Source of the DNA: Oscillospiraceae bacterium
Lineage (GTDB): Bacteria > Bacillota > Clostridia > Oscillospirales > Ruminococcaceae
Length of the DNA: 64,000 bases
Reading direction: 5' to 3'
Assembly (NCBI GenBank): GCA_025758045.1
Contig: CP107208.1
Span: 1 to 64,000 of the forward strand
The translations under genes were made by a program, and so were the position numbers. Every line of letters starts with the position of its first letter. The stretch's first letter is position 1. The notes below the pieces were generated by a model. That model saw only the letters and a list, made by a program, of their open reading frames with translations, made no database searches and was not told where the DNA came from. Of this stretch, positions 15,396 to 22,693 are shown one piece after another.

Positions 15396-16037
15396 TTACA
15401 GAACATCTCGGTCAGGGTTACTTTTGTGGGGAACCGAATCAGCTTTGACAGGTGCATCTTCTTTCTTCACCATGTCATCCGGCAGGGGAAGCGCCATAAT
15501 GCTGCGCCCCATGCGTACAAAAGTCTCAGGCTGATGAAAGTGTTCCTCAAACTGCTTCATCAGTTCCGGGGACAGAGAACAAAAATCATCCTCGCCCAAT
15601 CCCACAACCAGAAAATCACCGGCGATAATGTCATAAATATCGCCGTCATCATCACGCAGCGCACGGTTCAGTTCTTTGCCTACGAGTTTACCTTCGTCGT
15701 GCATCACCAGTGCAACCGGCTCATTGAACGGATAAGTTGCCTCAATATCGCCACCTACGGCTTTCTGCAAATCCTCCAGCTCACAGCCGATCTGCACAGC
15801 CTGCGGATACATGAACGGCTTTACCAGCAACACATTCATGGTATCTGCCTGTTCTTTCTGAACCTCCCGTTCCTCGGTCGTGCCGAACGCAACACCGGTA
15901 AAGTTTTCGGAGTCCAGAATGTACTCCGAATTGTAATAAGCGGCTCTAACCTGTTCCTCTGCCGCATCGTGAGATTCTGCTTGCACCGTAACCGTTTTCT
16001 CCAAGGTTTCGGTGATCTTCACATCGTATTCTTTCAA
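15396..16037 (-). CDS. DpnD/PcfM-like plus DUF3846 protein
   Basis: 213 residues from a TTG start (GAAGG upstream). Residues 1-55 (KEYDVKITETLEKTVTVQAE, YILDSENFTGVAF) resemble the DpnD/PcfM family. From residue 68 a DUF3846 domain follows: MNVLLVKPFMYPQAVQIG, LQKAVGGDIEATYPFNEPVA, GKELNRALRDDDGDIYDII. The same DUF3846 domain is fused to ArdA in ICE-B (residues 338-455 of the protein at 35478). Function unknown; the family travels with clostridial conjugative elements. Confidence 0.8.
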   Translation of the reverse strand: MKEYDVKITETLEKTVTVQAESHDAAEEQVRAAYYNSEYILDSENFTGVAFGTTEEREVQKEQADTMNVLLVKPFMYPQAVQIGCELEDLQKAVGGDIEATYPFNEPVALVMHDEGKLVGKELNRALRDDDGDIYDIIAGDFLVVGLGEDDFCSLSPELMKQFEEHFHQPETFVRMGRSIMALPLPDDMVKKEDAPVKADSVPHKSNPDRDVL

Positions 16038-16091
16038 GTTTCGATACCTTCGTTTCTTTGGAAATAAGAAAAGCGACCATCCATGAACCTG

Positions 16092-16619
16092 TTACAGTTC
16101 ATAAATAGTCGCATCCACATCGGCTAAAAGCTCGAACAAGCAAATATCGTCCAGTTCGCAAATCAGGGAACCCATGTCGAAGAAAATATCGTCCTCGCAT
16201 TCCACCGTAGTAACCACGCTGCGGTGTTCGTTAAGACAAATGGCTTCTTCCTTGTCCATCGTGATCGTAGACATACAGGACACCACATAGAATGTCATAT
16301 CTTCTGCTAACCACAGCTCCTTGCTCTGAATCGTGCGAACTTTTTCATCGCCGCTCATATCTTCTACATAGGACAGAAGCCGCACGGCTCTGCTGTTCAG
16401 AAGTACCTTTCCCTGATAGTCGATACCCTCACCAGCAGAGGACAATACTCGATACTCGCTAATCATCTCGGCATTTTTCTGAAACGACTTTGCCAGAAGC
16501 GCAGGAGAAATATCATCGAACTCCTCACTGTAGTTTACGAGCATATCTACCATATAATCAGGATCGCAAAGGTCGTAGAGTTCTTCCAAAGCGCCCTGAA
16601 TGTTTTTGGGTGTAAACAT
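16092..16619 (-). CDS. hypothetical acidic protein of ICE-A
   Basis: 175 residues, strongly acidic with several cysteines in the C-terminal part (TTVECEDDIFFDMGSLICEL). No recognisable family or membrane segment. It lies 8 bases after ParB and 54 bases before the DUF3846 gene in the same direction, so it belongs to the maintenance operon. Confidence 0.6.
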   Translation of the reverse strand: MFTPKNIQGALEELYDLCDPDYMVDMLVNYSEEFDDISPALLAKSFQKNAEMISEYRVLSSAGEGIDYQGKVLLNSRAVRLLSYVEDMSGDEKVRTIQSKELWLAEDMTFYVVSCMSTITMDKEEAICLNEHRSVVTTVECEDDIFFDMGSLICELDDICLFELLADVDATIYEL

Positions 16620-16627
16620 TTTTTACC

Positions 16628-17554
16628 TTACCTTTCCATTGATTTTTCTCTTTTTTTCTGCCATTGCTCCAAAAGCTGAATGATTTTATCCTCCATCTGC
16701 TTGTTGGTATAGGACTTCGGGAAGTATTTTCGCAACGAATCCGTTTTGAAGGTTACTCTGTCCAGCTCTCCCTTCTTGATTTCATTCATAATCTCGCACA
16801 TCGCATCCAGCGTACACTCGCCCTCCTGTGCGAGCTTTTTAATTCGCTGTGCTTGCGAAAGGGAAGGAGCTGCTTGAGCATAATCCATTGCAGAAAGAAA
16901 ATCCTTCTGTTCTTCACTTGCCAGATAGGAAAGCTCCACCGCAGGATTGAATTTGATCTGACCCGTATCTACCATATCCAGCAGTTCCGGAATCAGTTCG
17001 GTCAGACGGATATAACGGTGTACCTGATTTCTGCTTTCTCCTGCCTCCTGACCGACTATATCCATTGCCTGCAACTTCATCCCAACTTGGGATGAAGTTA
17101 AATCGGTGCGTTGACCTTGATGTTTAATCGCATCCAGCTTCATCTTATAAGCAAATGCTCTTTCACTCGGCAGGATACTCTCCCTCTGCAAATTCGCATC
17201 AACCATCAAAATAATGGCTGCATCATCGTCCAGGTCACGAACAATCGCAGGCATGGTTTCCTTACCCGCAAGCTCCGATGCCCGGTGCCGCCTGTGACCA
17301 GAAACGATTTCATAACCACCGTCGGGGTCAGGACGGACAATCGCAGGAGTGAGAACTCCGAAATCTCGGACGCTCTCTGCCGTTTTCATCATTTCTTCAT
17401 CATCAACCACACGGAAGGGGTGTCCCTCAAAGGGGTGTAGCTCAGAAAGCGGAATTTCCTGCACACGCTCCTGCTGGGCTTCAGCTCTGGATTGATCGGT
17501 GGAGAAAATATCATCGTACCCCTTCAAGCTGATGTTTGCGCCTTTTTTCTGCAT
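16628..17554 (-). CDS. parB: ParB-like partition protein
   Basis: 308 residues. ParB/Srx N-terminal domain about 35-130 with the CTPase motif GHRRHRASELAGK (near residue 92) and NLQRESILPSERAFAYKMKL; a central HTH region (NQVHRYIRLTELIPELLDMV) and helical C-terminus. It overlaps the ParA end by 44 bases. Together they would segregate or stabilise the excised, replicating form of the element. Confidence 0.9.
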   Translation of the reverse strand: MQKKGANISLKGYDDIFSTDQSRAEAQQERVQEIPLSELHPFEGHPFRVVDDEEMMKTAESVRDFGVLTPAIVRPDPDGGYEIVSGHRRHRASELAGKETMPAIVRDLDDDAAIILMVDANLQRESILPSERAFAYKMKLDAIKHQGQRTDLTSSQVGMKLQAMDIVGQEAGESRNQVHRYIRLTELIPELLDMVDTGQIKFNPAVELSYLASEEQKDFLSAMDYAQAAPSLSQAQRIKKLAQEGECTLDAMCEIMNEIKKGELDRVTFKTDSLRKYFPKSYTNKQMEDKIIQLLEQWQKKREKSMER

Positions 17555-18338
17555 TGTTTAACACCTCCTTCGTCAGAATTTTATAGGCTTCGGCAACTTT
17601 GCCTTTGGGATCATGCTTGAAGATACTGGTTCCCTCTGCGCTGATTTCCTCTGCACGGACAGAGCGGGGAATGTCGGTCTTGTAAACCTTCAGCTTTCCG
17701 CCGTAGCTCTCCCGAATCAGATTGCTGATGTCTTTGGAGTAGTTGGTGCGGCTGTCCACCATCGTCAGAAGAATCCCTTCAATCCTCAGTTTCGGGTTGA
17801 TTTGCCTCTTGACCTTGTTGATGGTTCCAAGCAGCTGTTCCAGACCCTTTGCAGGAAGGTATGCTGCCTGAACCGGTATCAGCACATTGTCGGCAGCTGC
17901 CAACGCATTGACGGTCAGCATACCCAAAGACGGCATACAGTCAAGAAGAATGTAATCATAATTCTGTTTGACTGTATCCAGGTATTGCCGGAGAATGGTT
18001 TCCCGGCTCATGGCATTGACCAGTGCTACCTCCATACCTGAGAGTTCGATGTTGGACGGCACCAAATCAACGCCCTCCGGATGATGAAGAATCCCTTCAT
18101 CGGGAGTAATAGGGTTTTCCATCATAATCTTTCCCATCAGATCGGAAAGTGTCGGAGACAGATCATCCGGGCAGGGATTGCCCAAACTGACCGTCAGGGA
18201 AGCCTGGGGATCGGTGTCTACCAGAAGCACCTTTTTTCCTTCAAGAGCCAAGCCAACGCCCAGATTCTCGGTGGTGGTGGTCTTTCCAGTGCCTCCTTTC
18301 TGATTAACCACCGCAATGATGGTTGCTTTTTTCGACAT
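17511..18338 (-). CDS. parA: ParA/Soj-family ATPase
   Basis: 275 residues with a deviant Walker A QKGGTGKTTTTENLG at residues 13-22, Walker A-prime LLVDTDPQASLT and Walker B YILLDCMPSLGMLTVNAL. Length and order are those of short chromosomal-type ParA/Soj. A ribosome site (GGAAGGAGAG) precedes ATG 18338. Encoded directly after the Rep gene (6-base gap). Confidence 0.92.
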   Translation of the reverse strand: MSKKATIIAVVNQKGGTGKTTTTENLGVGLALEGKKVLLVDTDPQASLTVSLGNPCPDDLSPTLSDLMGKIMMENPITPDEGILHHPEGVDLVPSNIELSGMEVALVNAMSRETILRQYLDTVKQNYDYILLDCMPSLGMLTVNALAAADNVLIPVQAAYLPAKGLEQLLGTINKVKRQINPKLRIEGILLTMVDSRTNYSKDISNLIRESYGGKLKVYKTDIPRSVRAEEISAEGTSIFKHDPKGKVAEAYKILTKEVLNNAEKRRKHQLEGVR

Positions 18339-18344
18339 TTATCG

Positions 18345-19274
18345 TCACTCTCCTTCCTCTCGCTTCATTTTCAATTTCTTAAATCCTCCTTCCAAATATC
18401 CGTGTGACATATCGTGCCGAACAAGAGCATCGTAGTAGGTGTCTATTGTCGTCGGCGCATTGTATATCGTAGTCAGCATATACTGACGGATATTTCTAAT
18501 CTTTGTGGTGTTCTCCTTGAAGCAGTCCATAACATATCGAATGTGTTCGGCATTCAGTTTCATAAACCGACTGCGGACAATTTCTGCCGGACGCTCCTCT
18601 GCACCAATGCGAATCAACGGTCGCTTCGTGCAAACTGTTTCAACGATCAACTCCAGAATGTTATCCAGCATTTCGGAATCGTAAGGGTAATCCTTCTTCA
18701 ACAAATCCATACTAAGCTGATCCGAGAAATAATCAAAGTATTCTTGATACCGGTCATTCTCGTCCATCATTCCACCATTTCCGGAAGGAAAGATAGAATC
18801 AGTATCACTAAATTCAGTATTTTTAATATCAGTATTATTACATTGTGATTTCGGAAGTTCTTGAGTTGTGATTTCCATTGTTCCAGAATTGTGATTTTCA
18901 CAATTCAAGAGTTGTGAATCCACAGCAGAGATAAAGTTCTTCACATAGATCAGGTTGGGCTTTCCCAAACCCTGGCGCTTACGTTCAATCAATCCTGCTT
19001 TCTTCTCAAGTTCACTGAGCAGCTTGATAGCCTTTTGTTCAGCACAGTTCAGAGCCATCTTCGCTTCGTCGATTGTAAAAATGATATACACTCTACCGTT
19101 TTTATCTATCCAACCATTCTTGGCAGACAGGCTCATGCGGTCAAGCAAAATGCCATACAGCATCTTGGCATCGGCAGAAATATTCCAGAACCTCTCGTTC
19201 GTGAACAACACCTTCGGAACTCGATAGAATGTGAATAGATCGGATTGCTGACCGTAAAAATAATCAAAACTCAC
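18345..19274 (-). CDS. replication initiator (RepA N-terminal plus DUF6017)
   Basis: 309 residues from a GTG start that overlaps the preceding stop (GTGTGA). Residues 1-115 are a RepA_N winged-helix domain (FTFYRVPKVLFTNERFWNIS, AKMLYGILLDRMSLSAKNGW); a polar linker; then the DUF6017 domain (ILELIVETVCTKRPLIRIG, EIVRSRFMKLNAEHIRYVMD, IRQYMLTTIYNAPTTIDTYY). The C-terminal domain is shared with the ICE-B protein at 21290, while the N-terminal domains differ. Likely starts rolling or theta replication of the excised element; this is inference from RepA_N. Confidence 0.85.
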   Translation of the reverse strand: MSFDYFYGQQSDLFTFYRVPKVLFTNERFWNISADAKMLYGILLDRMSLSAKNGWIDKNGRVYIIFTIDEAKMALNCAEQKAIKLLSELEKKAGLIERKRQGLGKPNLIYVKNFISAVDSQLLNCENHNSGTMEITTQELPKSQCNNTDIKNTEFSDTDSIFPSGNGGMMDENDRYQEYFDYFSDQLSMDLLKKDYPYDSEMLDNILELIVETVCTKRPLIRIGAEERPAEIVRSRFMKLNAEHIRYVMDCFKENTTKIRNIRQYMLTTIYNAPTTIDTYYDALVRHDMSHGYLEGGFKKLKMKREEGE

Positions 19275-19405
19275 ACGGCTTCACCACCTTCTTTCTGCGG
19301 AAAACTTTCTGTTGTCAGCGGAATGCTGCGGAAAGTCGTATCCGTCTTTTCGTAAGGACATCGGGCAAAATAGTAGAAGCGGTATTCCTGTTCATACACA
19401 TCCAT
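19271..19405 (-). CDS. short ORF coupled to Rep
   Basis: ATG 19405 follows the preceding stop by one base and the ORF ends overlapping the Rep start: DVYEQEYRFYYFARCPYEKT and a polar tail, 44 residues. The tight packing between two real genes suggests it is translated, but there is no family match and no clear ribosome site. Confidence 0.4.
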   Translation of the reverse strand: MDVYEQEYRFYYFARCPYEKTDTTFRSIPLTTESFPQKEGGEAV

Positions 19406-19406
19406 A

Positions 19407-19631
19407 TCAACGAAGCCCCACTTCACGCATAACCTTCTTCGTACACCAACCAATGCACGGGTGATCTCGCCCATAGGGACAGCCATCACATTCCGACTTG
19501 GGTTTCGGCGGCAAAGAGATTAAGTAGTAGCAATTATTTCTACCCAGACGGCAGCCCTTTCTGCCATTCGTCCAGAAGTAGCAGTAATGACAGTCGCTCG
19601 GCTTGTCTGCGGTATAAACAGGCTTGCTCAA
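19407..19631 (-). CDS. cysteine-rich zinc-binding-like small protein
   Basis: Start chosen at TTG 19631 because GGAGGTG lies six bases upstream; the upstream ATGs at 19676 and 19664 have none. 74 residues with CHYCYFW, CRLGRNNC, CDGCPYGRDHPC and CTKK: eight cysteines and several histidines, typical of a metal-binding fold. A similar, shorter Cys-rich protein occurs at 37301 in ICE-B (CVHGC, CLVAC). Function unknown. Confidence 0.6.
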   Translation of the reverse strand: MSKPVYTADKPSDCHYCYFWTNGRKGCRLGRNNCYYLISLPPKPKSECDGCPYGRDHPCIGWCTKKVMREVGLR

Positions 19632-19792
19632 ATAAAACACCTCCAATCTCTTGTATTTGCCCATGGGTTTGGGCATAAAAAAAGAGCGCCTATCCATCCC
19701 CAATGCGGGGCAAATAGACGCTCTATGTACATAACGATATTTAATTTTATCTGCTATAACTGCATGGTATTCAAAACATCCGCCTTTTTTGA

Positions 19793-19885
19793 TTAGCTGG
19801 ATTTTTGGCACGATTTTGGGGCTGATTAGCAGGAAGGGCATTTTCATTAGCAAGAACAGCCCGTTTTCTGCTAAAAATTAGCTGG
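19793..19885. repeat. TTAGC repeats at the ICE-A end (candidate integrase arm sites)
   Basis: TTAGCTGG (19793), TTAGCAGG (19826), TTAGCAAG (19847) and TTAGCTGG (19878) lie 160-250 bases from the tRNA-Arg fragment. Related TTAGCAAA repeats flank ICE-B. Bases 19632-20326 otherwise hold no gene, only these repeats, a hairpin and the attachment fragment. Confidence 0.55.
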
Positions 19886-19997
19886 CGATTTTGTCTTATA
19901 ACAACCGTTCGATTCTGGAGGGGTTGTCAAAAATCAAATTTTGGAGTAGAATTTTATCTCATACAGTGAAAGAGCTTTTTCGTAGCTTTTTATATAA

Positions 19998-20036
19998 GAA
20001 AAGCCGAAAACCCTTGAAAACAAAGGCTTTCGGCGT
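19998..20036 (-). terminator. terminator after the tRNA-Arg 3' fragment
   Basis: On the minus strand GCCGAAA-CCTTTG pairs with CAAGG-TTTTCGGC and is followed by TTTTCTT. It sits just downstream of the CCA end of the tRNA fragment, where a tRNA terminator belongs. Confidence 0.6.
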
Positions 20037-20043
20037 TGTTCAC

Positions 20044-20088
20044 TGGCGTCCATAAGAGGATTTGAACCTCCGACCCCACGCTTAGGAG
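20044..20088 (-). other. tRNA-Arg 3' half, attachment site (attL) between ICE-A and ICE-B
   Basis: 45 bases equal the 3' half of the tRNA-Arg(CCT) at 51447-51523 (anticodon loop to CCA) apart from three bases in the acceptor arm (ATA instead of CAG). Identity ends exactly after CGCTTAGGAG (20079-20088), the anticodon-loop core. The different acceptor bases would not pair with the 5' half at 51523, so this half came from another copy or another element. Confidence 0.8.
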
Positions 20089-20225
20089 TATGGCTTACCA
20101 TGTGATACACGGTTCGGATGTAACTTCCAATATCATCCCTTACGCAGAATGACTTGTAGTAAACGAACTTTATGGTGCAAAACACCTATTCTGACGCAGT
20201 TTTATGTGTCCGTTGGGTGGTCCTA

Positions 20226-20244
20226 TTAGCAAATTCTTAGCAAG
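20226..20244. repeat. two TTAGCAA arm-type repeats, left end of ICE-B
   Basis: TTAGCAAA (20226-20233) and TTAGCAAG (20237-20244), 11 bp apart, about 140 bases inside the core and 80 bases before the Xis-like gene. They match the repeats at 51274, 51295 and 51327. Confidence 0.6.
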
Positions 20245-20326
20245 AGGACACCCAGCCAAAGCCGATTGCTACTGCCATTCTTCACTCCCTTAGTCAAAAT
20301 GACAAGGCAAATACATGGAGGTTACT

Positions 20327-20524
20327 ATGGACAAGAAAGAGAAAAAGTCACTGCCGGAACCGCGCACATACACCGTGGAACAGATTGCGGCCATGCTCAA
20401 CATTGGCCGCACAACCGCATATCAGCTCGTCAAGCAGGAGGAGTTCAGGATCGTCCGCATAGGCAATGCGATCCGCGTTTCTAAGAAATCTTTTGACGAG
20501 TGGCTGGAAAGTTTGGAATTGTGA
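20327..20524 (+). CDS. excisionase-like helix-turn-helix protein (left copy)
   Basis: Start at ATG 20327 because GGAGGT precedes it; 65 residues. TYTVEQIAAMLNIGRTTAYQ is the HTH and RIVRIGNAIRVSKKSFDEWL the wing of the excisionase DNA-binding family. It lies beside the left attachment site and arm repeats, as an Xis would. A second, 70% similar copy is at 49638 beside the integrase, so the element has two Xis-type genes at opposite ends. Confidence 0.82.
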   Translation: MDKKEKKSLPEPRTYTVEQIAAMLNIGRTTAYQLVKQEEFRIVRIGNAIRVSKKSFDEWLESLEL

Positions 20525-20535
20525 ATATCGCAAGA

Positions 20536-20572
20536 AACGCCGTAGGCTCAAAAAACCTATGGCGTTTTTTTA
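20536..20572 (+). terminator. terminator after left Xis-like gene
   Basis: ACGCCGTAGG pairs with CCTATGGCGT (one G-T pair) and is followed by seven T. Confidence 0.8.
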
Positions 20573-20597
20573 TACCCATTTTTGAAGGAGGCTGGCA

Positions 20598-21119
20598 ATG
20601 AAACTGACAGAAGCAGAAATGAGGATGGTGTTTCAGATTGAAAGTACCAATCAGAACGCTGCCCTGAATGAGATTTACATGACATGGCGCTATGCGCCGA
20701 ACCCGGCAACGAAAGAAACGGCGGAAGGCCTTCTGGACAAGCTCCGCCCCCTGTCGGATCAGGAGTGCATGGATTTGATCCGTAAGGTGCAGGCCGAATA
20801 CCGTCTGCCGGAGAAAGCCCGCACCATCGGGGAAATGCTGGCAGAAGCCAGGCAACGATCCGGGGCGCAGAAGTTATCCGGCCATGACATTATGGCTTTG
20901 GAGCGTTTCGACCCGGCAACCAGACACATGATCGTCTTTGATGTTCTTACCCATGACTCGCCTGTTGGCTGGAAGGGTGAGAAAATGCGCCTGTTCCTGA
21001 CCGACACCGGATACAGCAAGGCTTTGGAAAATCAGGAAAAGGGGCACATCAAAATCCGTAACCATGCGAAGGTGCTTTCCGGCGACCTCCACTATGACCA
21101 TAAAGACCGTGAGAGGTAG
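20598..21119 (+). CDS. TTRAP-like N-terminus fused to conserved ICE domain
   Basis: 173 residues with GAAGGAGG upstream. Residues 1-65 (MKLTEAEMRMVFQIESTNQN, EGLLDKLRPLSDQECMDLI) resemble the small transposon-transfer-assisting (TTRAP) family. Residues 75-173 (TIGEMLAEARQRSGAQ, LERFDPATRHMIVFDVLTHD, SPVGWKGEKMRLFLTDTGYS) are paralogous to the separate ICE-A protein at 15074. The fusion suggests that the two activities work together. The TTRAP assignment is by recollection of the family and moderately secure. Confidence 0.65.
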   Translation: MKLTEAEMRMVFQIESTNQNAALNEIYMTWRYAPNPATKETAEGLLDKLRPLSDQECMDLIRKVQAEYRLPEKARTIGEMLAEARQRSGAQKLSGHDIMALERFDPATRHMIVFDVLTHDSPVGWKGEKMRLFLTDTGYSKALENQEKGHIKIRNHAKVLSGDLHYDHKDRER

Positions 21120-21289
21120 CCGACTGAAAACTGTATCAAAATCAGTGGGATATCTTCTGTTTTTCCCTCTGTGGCTTGCGTTCTGAACAGGGCGTGGATG
21201 TTTTCCCATGCGGGAGAAAACGGAGGCATACAGACGGGTAAACCGCTCAAAATCAACACTTTTTATTTTCACAGGAAGGAGGTGCGAAG

Positions 21290-22201
21290 ATGGCTGTTTT
21301 TCGTATTGAAAAGACCCGTGATTATACGGTCATGTCGAACCATCACTTGAAAGATCGAACGCTGACTCTGAAATCCAAAGGGCTGCTGTCCATGATGCTG
21401 TCGCTCCCTGACGAGTGGAATTACACCACCAGAGGTCTTGCGGCGATCTGTCGGGAAGGTGTGGACAGCATCGGTGCGGCGTTGAAGGAGCTGGAAACCC
21501 ACGGGTATATCCGGCGTACACAGCTTCGGGATGAAAAAGGCAAGATCACGGATACCGAGTATGTGATTTACGAAATGCCTCAGGGCGAGCCGCCGTCAAG
21601 CCCAGGTACGCCTTTACCGGGTACGGCAAAGCCATATACGGAAAACCCGGATATGGGTATCCCGGATACGGCGGAACCGTGTACGGAAAACCCCGCACAA
21701 TTAAATACTAAGAAATCAAGTAAAGAAACATCAAAGACTGATTTATCAAGTACAGAACTATCAAATCCTATCCAATCAAATCCCCCTACCCCCGCAGGGG
21801 CAAGGATGGGAACGGATCGGATGGGAGCCAGAGAATGTTATCGTGAAGTGATTTTGGATAACATCGAGTACAGCTATCTGGTGCAGGACAATCATATCGA
21901 CCGTGAGCAGCTTGACGAGATTGTTGACCTGATCGTGGATACCGTGTGTTCTGCCCGCAAAGTCATCCGCATTGCCGGAGACGATTATCCGGCGGAGGTA
22001 GTAAAGTCCCGGTTTATGAAACTGGACAGTTCCCATGTTCAGTATGTCATGGACTGCATGAAGGACAACACCACCTATGTCCGCAATATCAAGAAATATC
22101 TTCTGGCGGCGCTGTATAACGCCCCGACCACCATCAACAGCTACTATTCTTCCCTGGTGCAGCACGATATGTACGGGGACGGACAAAGGGGGCGAGGCTA
22201 A
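21290..22201 (+). CDS. replication initiator-like protein (HTH plus DUF6017)
   Basis: 303 residues. N-terminal winged helix (TLTLKSKGLLSMMLSLPDEW, GLAAICREGVDSIGAALKEL, HGYIRRTQLRDEKGKI) of the phage-replication/helix-turn-helix type, a low-complexity Pro/Thr/Ser linker with repeated PGT/YTENP units (residues 105-170), and a DUF6017 C-terminus (IVDLIVDTVCSARKVIRIAG, VVKSRFMKLDSSHVQYVMDC) homologous to the ICE-A Rep. AGGAAGGAGG precedes its ATG. The 170 bases before it have only a weak hairpin. Probably starts replication of the excised circle. Confidence 0.8.
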   Translation: MAVFRIEKTRDYTVMSNHHLKDRTLTLKSKGLLSMMLSLPDEWNYTTRGLAAICREGVDSIGAALKELETHGYIRRTQLRDEKGKITDTEYVIYEMPQGEPPSSPGTPLPGTAKPYTENPDMGIPDTAEPCTENPAQLNTKKSSKETSKTDLSSTELSNPIQSNPPTPAGARMGTDRMGARECYREVILDNIEYSYLVQDNHIDREQLDEIVDLIVDTVCSARKVIRIAGDDYPAEVVKSRFMKLDSSHVQYVMDCMKDNTTYVRNIKKYLLAALYNAPTTINSYYSSLVQHDMYGDGQRGRG

Positions 22202-22693
22202 ATGCAGGAGGAAGTAACGCGGGGCGCCGTGACACTCATTGTTGACGGAGCCAAGCTCAGCGAGCAGGTGTTTGAAAAGGCGGTCAAAAAGTTTCTGGAA
22301 GAAATCCAGAAAAGCCAGAAGCCAAAAATCTACCGCGGCAGGCAAAGCCTTAAACAGCTTGCCAGCCAGAACGCCGGTCTTGCCAATATCGAGATCAGTG
22401 ACAAGAATATCAAGGTTTTCTCCCGTGTGGCGAAGAAATACCATGTGGATTTTGCCTTGAAGAAAGACACCGCCGCAGAGCAGCCCCGTTACCTGGTCTT
22501 TTTCAAAAGCCGGGACGCGGATGCCATCACAGCGGCATTTCAGGAGTTTGCCAGCCGGAAAATGAGCCGTGAGGAAAAGCCCTCCATCCGGGAACGGTTG
22601 ACCCAGGCGAAGGAACAGGCGGCGGAGAAAGCGGAACACCGCACCATTGACCGGGAGAAAGTAAAGGTCAAAGATCGGAGCGTGCAGAGATGA
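22202..22693 (+). CDS. PcfB-family (DUF3801) protein
   Basis: 163 residues, starting one base after the Rep stop. MQEEVTRGAVTLIVDGAKLS, QSLKQLASQNAGLANIEISD, DFALKKDTAAEQPRYLVFFK, then a charged tail with the ICE-typical KPSIRERLTQAKEQAAEK motif that also ends the proteins at 34986 and 35478. Stop overlaps the VirD4 start by 4 bases. Role as in the ICE-A copy. Confidence 0.85.
   Translation: MQEEVTRGAVTLIVDGAKLSEQVFEKAVKKFLEEIQKSQKPKIYRGRQSLKQLASQNAGLANIEISDKNIKVFSRVAKKYHVDFALKKDTAAEQPRYLVFFKSRDADAITAAFQEFASRKMSREEKPSIRERLTQAKEQAAEKAEHRTIDREKVKVKDRSVQR

Larger units (their letters stand above)
13584..20088. mobile_element. ICE-A segment (transfer/replication end of a conjugative element)
   Basis: Minus-strand run of Rep, ParA, ParB, DUF3846, PcfB and the start of VirD4, i.e. 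the replication and coupling end of a Tn1549/CTn-like element. The rest of the transfer genes should continue beyond the inserted TnpX element, outside the window. The right end carries TTAGC repeats and the tRNA-Arg 3' fragment. No integrase is seen in this part. Confidence 0.7.
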
